Assembly (NCBI RefSeq): GCF_037975245.1
Contig: NC_092572.1
Coordinates: forward strand, 186,001-250,000
Reading direction: 5' to 3'
Length of the DNA stretch: 64,000 bases
DNA from: Apostichopus japonicus
Lineage: Eukaryota > Echinodermata > Holothuroidea > Aspidochirotida > Stichopodidae
Shown here: in pieces, positions 58,301 through 64,000 of the stretch
How the letters are laid out: each line of letters opens with the position of its first letter
How positions within the stretch are numbered: position 1 is the first letter of the stretch
Position numbers and translations under genes: made by a program
The notes under the pieces: model-generated
Database searches by the model: none
Told to the model about the DNA's origin: nothing
The model's input: the letters and a program-made list of their open reading frames with translations, nothing else

Positions 58301-60182
58301 TACAGCAGGGTCATCTAAAGTCAAGTACCAGAACATCAGAATAGAGTAACAGGTTACTTGACCCTTCTGAGAATGAGTTACAGCAGGGTCATCTAAAGTC
58401 AAGTACCAGAAAATCAGAATAGAGTAACAGGTTACTTGACCCTTCTGAGAATGAGTTACAGCAGGGTCATCTAAAGTCAAGTACCAGAACATCAGAATAG
58501 AGTAACAGGTTACTTGACCCTTCTGAGAATGAGTTACAGCAGGGTCATCTAAAGTCAAATACCAGAACATCAGAATAGCGTAACAGATTACTTGACCCTT
58601 CTGAGAATGAGTTACAGCAGGGTCATCTAAAGTCAAGTACCAGAACATCAGCATAGAGTAACAGGTTACTTGACCCTTCTGAGAATGAGTTACAGCAGGG
58701 TCATCTAAAGTCAAGTACCAGAAAATCAGAATAGAGTAAAAGGTTACTTGACCCTTCTGAGAATGAGTTACAGCAGGGTCATAGTTGGGAATGGTAAACA
58801 CTCACAGCTAATTAAACAAGCAACGAGTAAATCCTGTGACATTTAGTGAGACAGAAAAGCCATTTGTTAAAGAATTGTGTCAAAGTGAAAAGAATGATCT
58901 GAGGGTCATTTTGGAGGAAGGTGTTAGATATTTTAACTTTATGTTTTGACCACTGATGATATCCACTGACATTTCTTACACTCAATAAGTTGGATCCACG
59001 TAAATCAAATTTTCATTTTTGAGTTTGAGAGCTTAAAAGGTTCTGATACTCAGTAAGGTGCATCCACATACCAAGTATGAATTAAATCAAATCTTTCCTT
59101 TTTAAACTTTGAGCTGTATTGACCTTAAATGACCTTCAAACTCTGCAGAAAAGAATACAATTCTCTTGTACTCAATAAGTTATATCAACATTCTAAGTAT
59201 GAAGTAAATCCAAGCTTCAATTTTGAGTTATAATGTCAACAAAGTTGACTTTGTCAGGTAATGTGTCTACAAGGTTTTAGGACTTTGACCTGTTGACCTC
59301 AATAACCTTTGAACTCTGCAGGATACAACATCGTTTTTCTACTCCAAGGTACAAAAAATGATGATCACCCACCACATAGTTTTTGAGTTATCATGTTTAT
59401 AAGCCAAGATATCACACACGCATGTACACCATCGCAAAGATTCACATTTCTATTTGCCTTTGGCAAGGCATCAAAACCAGCAGAAAATATAAAAGAATTT
59501 TTCTCACACAAGACAAGTTCACTACTTTACACTGTAATGTTAAAAACAAAAGCTGGAGTTCGTGAGTGGCAATACTTTACAATCAGCTGTGAGTATATGA
59601 CTGAAAATAAAACATTTTAGCATTTACTGAACTGTGTGTAGCACTCACTCTGGGTATTGGTAAGGACAGGTCCCAGAAAGGGTCAAAGGTCACTGATTTA
59701 AATCCACAAGTGCAGCATTCTAAAGTACTTTTCAACTGACCCACAAACAATTCTGAAATGTGAGATTTTTCTCTGGATTTGTATCTCTGCCAGGCTTCCA
59801 TAGCTTTTTCAGTATCACTGCCAAAGGAAAAGAGAGAAGCAAGTTTAAATGGCAGAAAAAATGAGAGAAATGTGTTTTCATTCACCCAAAGGACATAACC
59901 AGCCGTAGATAGAGGTTGACCACAAAATACATTTTGGCTGGACATGCTCATTGCATCTTTTAATACAAACCAAACCCATATTAAAAGCAGCCTATAACTA
60001 CAAGAACACCTACACTTTCTATATGAAACCTTTGAGGACAGAATGTAAATAGGGCCAATGAAGAGACATACCTGAGGTCATCAGCAATCTCTGTGTTGTA
60101 ACGAGGTTTCCTTTTAACTGCATTTACGTCTTCATGTAAACCCTCCAACAAGAATATCAAAAATTCCTGAGCATCTTGCTGA
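46280..60182 (-). CDS. usp2-like: Ubiquitin-specific protease (USP2/USP21/USP8-type, peptidase C19), last seven coding exons
   Basis: Spliced CDS join (minus strand): 60182-60072, 59817-59649, 56127-56050, 54664-54586, 51202-51107, 49883-49751, 46382-46280; 769 nt, 255 residues plus stop, all phases consistent. Visible: QQDAQEFL box, LFVGQLKSTLECCTCGF with the first CxxC, FDPFWDLSLPIP, CDRC as second CxxC, SIQRFPPVLVIHLKRFSG, FVDFPLQELNLE, catalytic His in YHGHYVAVC, WHKYDDE with the third catalytic position as Asp, and QAYVLFYEQ near the C-terminus. Known for the family: these cysteine proteases remove ubiquitin from substrates, and the four Cys bind zinc in the fingers subdomain. The catalytic Cys box and N-terminus lie right of the window. 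USP2 is the closest fit by eye, but the paralogue is not proven. Confidence 0.95.
46560..48010. repeat. 96-bp minisatellite, about 15 units, in the last USP intron
   Basis: The unit contains tatagctgagacacaaataa, cagtctttgtgagttagtac and gtatagctctagcatatatc. A shorter variant carries catgtgtgtagttaaagtac and alternates with full units. Confidence 0.93.
48150..49432. repeat. 70/68-bp dimeric minisatellite in the last USP intron
   Basis: Two monomers share ctcttgtgcatggaactatg-like cores and mostly alternate: gaaatgcttatata ... cacacatatatttaaa (about 70 bp) and ggaatgctaata ... aaacacagatagtttaa (about 68 bp). This gives a dimer of about 138 bp. Roughly 18 monomers. Confidence 0.93.
49751..49883 (-). 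CDS. usp2-like: USP exon: catalytic histidine
   Basis: 133 nt. Acceptor AATGCACAG; donor AAAG|GTAATT. Encodes SDSSNFKYNLHGTVNHFGSI, YHGHYVAVCKHAKQQ and KWHKYDDE. GHY holds the catalytic His; the first Asp of YDDE is at the third catalytic position, where USP2 has Asn. Confidence 0.95.
49965..50945. repeat. 22-bp minisatellite, about 44 units, in a USP intron
   Basis: The unit is atgtcagatgagtaacatca plus two bases, with agc/aac/acc variants before atgtc. Irregular units (aataaggtcc, gttgaatgaataacag) punctuate the array. It fills most of the 1.2-kb intron between the exons at 51107 and 49883. Confidence 0.96.
51107..51202 (-). CDS. usp2-like: USP exon: HLKRFS and FPL blocks
   Basis: 96 nt. 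Acceptor TTTTTCAG; donor TCAC|GTGAGT. Its first two bases complete the His codon of HLKRFS. Encodes LKRFSGRSKLSTFVDFPLQE, then LNLERYAADDS. It was not visible as a long open frame and was found by matching the expected motif. Confidence 0.94.
51845..53475. repeat. 95-bp minisatellite, about 17 units, in a USP intron
   Basis: The unit runs ctcactaggtgtgtccagta, tctcgtctgtatattataca, gtaatgctcactagttttgt, tccagcacctgttcattaac. Two variants (tctcgtctgt and tcttgtatgt) occur in blocks. The outermost units at both ends share gtgtatccagta and catgtaatact. Confidence 0.96.
53476..54024. other. USP intron spacer with a possible hAT-end fragment
   Basis: tagtgtttgcacggggtatc followed by tgggtacccggtactcaccc resembles a hAT-type terminus, but no partner end was found. 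A 24-bp motif near 53625 (gtgtggtgttaggctaccatg) recurs near 53755. Confidence 0.4.
54025..54499. repeat. 67-bp minisatellite, 7 units, in a USP intron
   Basis: The unit runs aacaatttatctcacaggtc, cccattcatttacctgggtg, aagagagacaatgtcagaga, taaactt. It ends 86 bp from the 5' splice site of the exon at 54586-54664. In the gene's sense strand each unit contains CCCAG|GTAAATG, resembling a strong donor site. Confidence 0.95.
54586..54664 (-). CDS. usp2-like: USP exon: second zinc-binding pair and IQRFP
   Basis: 79 nt. Acceptor TTTTTAG; donor ATAC|GTATCC, a comparatively weak 5' splice site. Encodes MCDRCKSLQVCTKTLSIQRF and PPVLVI. CDRC is the second CxxC of the zinc ribbon. Confidence 0.94.
54745..56040. 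repeat. 39-bp minisatellite, about 33 units, in a USP intron
   Basis: The unit is cacatcaagaaccaatatat followed by ctaactgtgtaaataaacc. Because 39 is divisible by three, both strands stay open for long stretches (for example 54842-55426 minus, 55050-55442 plus). It fills nearly the whole intron, from about 80 bp past one exon to within about 15 bp of the next. Confidence 0.97.
56050..56127 (-). CDS. usp2-like: USP exon: VTLNDCLQHFT segment
   Basis: 26 codons, phase 0 at both ends. Acceptor TTTGCACAG; donor CCG|GTATGT. Encodes EQGSVTLNDCLQHFTRSEVL and DKEEKP, matching the VTLxDCxxxFTxxExL segment. The 39-bp repeat array begins within about 15 bases downstream of its 5' splice site. Confidence 0.94.
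56128..56504. other. USP intron spacer
   Basis: AT-rich sequence between the acceptor of exon 56050-56127 and the 78-bp array; nothing else was seen. Confidence 0.5.
56505..58783. repeat. 78-bp minisatellite, about 29 units, in a USP intron
   Basis: The unit runs catctaaagtcaagtaccag, aacatcagaatagagtaaca, gattacttgacccttctgag, aatgagttacagcagggt. 78 is divisible by three and the minus (sense) frame is open almost throughout: 58801-57959, 57947-57009, 57024-56494. It encodes a 26-residue unit containing MFWYLTLDDPAVTHSQKG. Two short indels (about 57020, 57957) shift the frame. Confidence 0.97.
58784..59648. other. USP intron spacer with a dispersed repeat
   Basis: Contains ccacataccaagtatgaa and gaccttaaatgacctt-type text, similar to 15380-15580. 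It ends with a small hairpin, tgcctttggcaaggca, near 59455-59471. Nothing coding before the exon at 59649. Confidence 0.55.
59649..59817 (-). CDS. usp2-like: USP exon: first zinc-binding pair and WDLSLPIP
   Basis: 169 nt. Acceptor TTTGGCAG; donor CAGA|GTGAGT. Encodes DTEKAMEAWQRYKSREKSHI, then ELFVGQLKSTLECCTCGF and FDPFWDLSLPIPR. The GQLKS-x-L-x-C-x2-C-G block is strongly conserved among USP2/8/21. Confidence 0.96.
59818..60071. other. USP intron without an array
   Basis: A 254-bp intron (GTATGT...GGCAG) with no tandem repeat; the only complete intron of this gene here that lacks one. Confidence 0.8.
60072..60182 (-). CDS. usp2-like: USP exon: QQDAQEF box
   Basis: 111 nt. Acceptor CTCCAACAG; donor CTCAG|GTATG. 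Encodes QQDAQEFLIFLLEGLHEDVN and then AVKRKPRYNTEIADDL, ending in phase 2. The QQDAQEFL motif is a hallmark of this USP subgroup. The first base completes a codon begun in an exon outside the window. Confidence 0.95.
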
Positions 60183-60242
60183 CTGTTGGAGATATGTAAT
60201 AAAGATGGTATGACGATAGAAAATGATGAGTGATACTTATAC

Positions 60243-63200
60243 TGGCAATCAGCATTATACGCATGCAACCAGTCAGGCTGGTTTTAAGGTGCTGGTAATC
60301 AGCATTACAAGCATGCAACCAGTCAGGCTGGTGTTAAGGTGCTGGCAATCAGGATTATAAGCATGCAACCAGTCAGGCTGGTGTTAAGGTGCTGGCAATC
60401 AGTATTACAAGCATGCAACCAGTCAGTCTGGTTTTAAGGTGCTGGCAATCATTATTACAAGCATGCAACCAGTCAGGCTGGTGGTAAGGTGCTGGCAATC
60501 AGCATTATAAGCATGCAACCAGTCAGGCTGGTGTTAAGGTGCTGGCAATCATTATTACAAGCATGCAACCAGTCAGGCTGGTGGTAAGGTGCTGGCAATC
60601 AGCATTACAAGCATGCAACCAGTCAGGCTGGTGTTAAGGTGCTGGCAATCAGGATTATAAGCATGCAACCAGTCAGGCTGGTGTTAAGGTGCTGGCAATC
60701 ATTATTACAAGCATGCAACCAGTCAGGCTGGTTTTAAGGTGCTGGCAATCATTATTACAAGCATGCAACCAGTCAGGCTGGTGGTAAGGTGCTGGCAATC
60801 AGCATTATAAGCATGCAACCAGTCAGGCTGGTGTTAAGGTGCTGGCAATCATTATTACAAGCATGCAACCAGTCAGGCTGGTGGTAAGGTGCTGGCAATC
60901 AGCATTATAAGCATGCAACCAGTCAGGCTGGTGGTAAGGTGCTGGCAATCAGTATTATAAGCATGCAACCAGTCAGGCTGGTGGTAAGGTGCTGGCAATC
61001 AGCATTATAAGCATGCAACCAGTCAGGCTGGTGTTAAGGTGCTGGCAATCAGCATTATAAGCATGCAACCAGTCAGGCTGGTGGTAAGGTGCTGGCAATC
61101 AGCATTATTACAAGCATGCAACCAGTCAGGCTGGTGGTAAGGTGCTGACAATCAGCATTATAAGCATGCAACCAGTCAGGCTGGTGGTAAGGTGCTGGCA
61201 ATCAGCATTATAAGCATGCAACCAGTCAGGCTTGTTTTAAGGTGCTGGCAATCAGCATTATAAGCATGCAACCAGTCAGGCTGGTGTTAAGGTGCTGGCA
61301 ATCATTATTACAAGCATGCAACCAGTCAGACTGGTGGTAAGGTCCTGGCAATCAGCATTATAAGCATGCAACCAGTTAGGCCGGTGTTTAGGTGCTGGCA
61401 ATATGTATTATAAGCATGCTACCAGTCAGACTGGTGTTAAGGTGCTGGCAATCATTATTACAAGCATGCAACCAGTCAGGCTGGTGGTAAGGTGCTGGCA
61501 ATCAGCATTATAAGCATGCAACCAGTCAGGCTGGTGGTAAGGTGCTGGCAATCAGTATTATAAGCATGCAACTAGTCAGGCTGGTGGTAAGGTGCTGGCA
61601 ATCAGCATTATAAGCATGCAACCAGTCAGGCTGGTGTTAAGGTGCTGGCAATCAGCATTATAAGCATGCAACCAGTCAGGCTGGTGGTAAGGTGCTGGCA
61701 ATCAGCATTATAAGCATGCAACCTGTCAGGCTGGTGGTAAGGTGCTGACAATCAGCATTATAAGCATGCAACCAGTCAGGCTGGTGGTAAGGTGCTGGCA
61801 ATCAGCATTATAAGCATGCAACCAGTCAGGCTCGTTTTAAGGTGCTGGCAATCACCATTATAAGCATGCAACCAGTCAGGCTGGTGTTAAGGTGCTGGCA
61901 ATCATTATTACAAGCATGCAACCAGTCAGACTGGTGGTAAGGTGCTGGCAATCAGCATTATAAGCATGCAACCAGTCAGGCCGGTGTTTAGGTGCTGGCA
62001 ATATGTATTATAAGCATGCTACCAGTCAGACTGGTGGTAAGGTGCTGGTAATTAGCATTATAAGCATGCAACCAGTCAGGCTGGTGTTAAGGTGCTGGCA
62101 ATCGGCATTATAAGCATGCAACCAGTCAGACTGGTGGTAAGGTGCTGGCAATCTGTATTATAAGCATGCAACCAGTCAGGCTGGTGGTAAGGTGCTGGCA
62201 ATCAGCATTATAAGCATGCAACCAGTCAGGCTGGTGTTAAGGTGCTGGCAATTACCATTATAAGCATGCAACCAGTCAGGCTGGTGTTAAGGTGCTGGCA
62301 ATCTGTATTATAAGCATGCAACCAGTCAGGCTGGTGGTAAGGTGCTGGCAATCAGTATTATAAGCATGCAACCAGTCAGGCTGGTGTTAAGGTGCTGACA
62401 ATCAGCATTATAAGCATGCAACCAGTCAGACTGGTGGTAAGGTGCTGGCAATTAGCATTATAAGCATGCAACCAGTCAGGCTGGTGTTAAGGTGCTGGCA
62501 ATCATTATGACAAGCATGCAACCAGTCAGGCTGGTGTTAAGGTGCTGGCAATCTGTATTATAAGCATGCAACCAGTCAGGCTGGTGTTAAGGTGCTGGCA
62601 ATCAGCATTATAAGCATGCAACCAGTCAGGCTGGTGGTAAGGTGCTGGCAATCAGCATTATAAGCATGCAACCTGTCAGGCTGGTGGTAAGGTGCTGACA
62701 ATCAGCATTATAAGCATGCAACCAGTCAGGCTGGTGGTAAGGTGCTGGCAATCAGCATTATAAGCATGCAACCAGTCAGGCTCGTTTTAAGGTGCTGGCA
62801 ATCAGCATTATAAGCATGCAACCAGTCAGGCTGGTGTTAAGGTGCTGGCAATCATTATTACAAGCATGCAACCAGTCAGACTGGTGGTAAGGTGCTGGCA
62901 ATCAGCATTATAAGCATGCAACCAGTCAGGCCGGTGTTTAGGTGCTGGCAATATGTATTATAAGCATGCTACCAGTCAGACTGGTGGTAAGGTGCTGGTA
63001 ATTAGCATTATAAGCATGCAACCAGTCAGGCTGGTGTTAAGGTGCTGGCAATCGGCATTATAAGCATGCAACCAGTCAGACTGGTGGTAAGGTGCTGGCA
63101 ATCTGTATTATAAGCATGCAACCAGTCAGGCTGGTGGTAAGGTGCTGGCAATCAGCATTATAAGCATGCAACCAGTCAGGCTGGTGTTAAGGTGCTGGCA

Positions 63201-64000
63201 ATTAGCATTATAAGCATGCAACCAGTCAGGCTGGTGTTAAGGTGCTGGCAATCTGTATTATAAGCATGCAACCAGTCAGGCTGGTGGTAAGGTGCTGGCA
63301 ATCAGTATTATAAGCATGCAACCAGTCAGGCTGGTGTTAAGGTGCTGACAATCAGCATTATAAGCATGCAACCAGTCAGACTGGTGTTAAGGTGCTGGCA
63401 ATTAGCATTATAAGCATGCAACCAGTCAGGCTGGTGTTAAGGTGCTGGCAATCATTATTACAAGCATGCAACCAGTCAGGCTGGTGTTAAGGTGCTGGCA
63501 ATCTGTATTATAAGCATGCAACCAGTCAGACTGGTGGTAAGGTGCTGGCAATCTGTATAATAAGCATGCAACCAGTCAGGCTGGTGTTAAGGTACTGACA
63601 ATCAGCATTATAAGCATGCAACCAGTCAGGCTGGTGGTAAGGTGCTGACAATCAGCATTATAAGCATGCAACCAGTCAGGCTGGTGGTAAGGTGCTGGCA
63701 ATCAGCATTATAAGTATGCAACCAGTCAGGCTGGTGGTAAGGTGCTGGCAATCAGCATTATAAGCATGCAACCAGTCAGACTGGTGGTAAGGTGCTGGCA
63801 ATGAACATTATAAGCATGCAACCAGTCAGGCTGGTGTTAAGGTGCTGGCAATCAGCATTATAAGCATGCAACCAGTCAGGCTGGTGGTAAGGTGCTGGCA
63901 ATCAGCATTATAAGCATGCAACCAGTCAGGCTCGCTTTAAGGTGCTGGCAATCAGCATTATAAGCATGCAACCAGTCAGGCTGGTGTTAAGGTGCTGGCA
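60243..64000. repeat. 50-bp minisatellite, about 75 units, running off the right edge
   Basis: The unit is ggtgctggcaatcagcatta, taagcatgcaaccagtcagg, ctggtgttaa. It starts about 60 bp upstream of the acceptor of the first visible USP exon, so it is intronic. Rare variants show higher-order copies: ccggtgttta with a nearby catgctacc at about 61381, 61981 and 62931 (shifts of 600 and 950 bp), and acctgtcagg at 61721 and 62671 (950 bp). Confidence 0.96.

Noticed and set aside
56494-58801. A repetitive protein-coding gene of about 770 residues
   Set aside because: It lies between two well-supported USP exons that splice in phase, the open frame is explained by a period divisible by three, and indels shift the frame. 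Kept only as a finding to test.
59380-59480. Helitron 3' end
   Set aside because: A short hairpin (tgcctttggcaaggca) is present, but there is no CTRR terminus or A/T insertion context.

Overview
The window is eukaryotic nuclear DNA. Its genes have introns with GT/AG boundaries, and it carries non-LTR and LTR retroelement remains, hAT-like DNA transposons with target-site duplications, microsatellites and very long minisatellite arrays. The genes and the repeat style suggest a marine invertebrate, possibly a deuterostome such as an echinoderm. The species cannot be fixed from sequence alone.

Two partial protein-coding genes were reconstructed by joining short exons at splice sites; both lie on the minus strand. 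(1) Positions 21344 down to 12670 hold the first five coding exons of a SIDT (SID-1 transmembrane family) gene: a signal peptide and part of the N-glycosylated ectodomain. Its membrane part must lie left of the window. (2) Positions 60182 down to 46280 hold the last seven coding exons of a ubiquitin-specific protease of the USP2/USP21/USP8 type: QQDAQEF box, two CxxC zinc-binding pairs, catalytic His and Asp, and the stop codon. Its catalytic Cys exon lies right of the window. Reading phases agree across all joins.

Layout: 1-12075, a 149-bp satellite array with higher-order structure, probably inside a SIDT intron. 12.1-21.3 kb, SIDT exons with introns holding a truncated retroelement, a probable solo LTR, a 68-bp minisatellite and a hAT-like element carrying a CR1 fragment. 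21.5-23.6 kb, two hAT-type non-autonomous elements with intact 8-bp target duplications just upstream of SIDT. 23.6-46 kb, intergenic: a degenerate CR1-type LINE, dispersed elements, a 5.3-kb element inserted in a (TA)n tract, and several minisatellites. 46.3-60.2 kb, USP exons; five of the six complete introns carry one or two tandem arrays of their own. 60.2-64 kb, a 50-bp array running off the right edge.

Tandem arrays make up close to half of the window. There is no operon or gene cluster here, and nothing links the two genes functionally. The noteworthy material is structural: private intronic minisatellites, some open in the sense frame or beside splice sites; clean transposon insertions; and a hammerhead-like motif pair.
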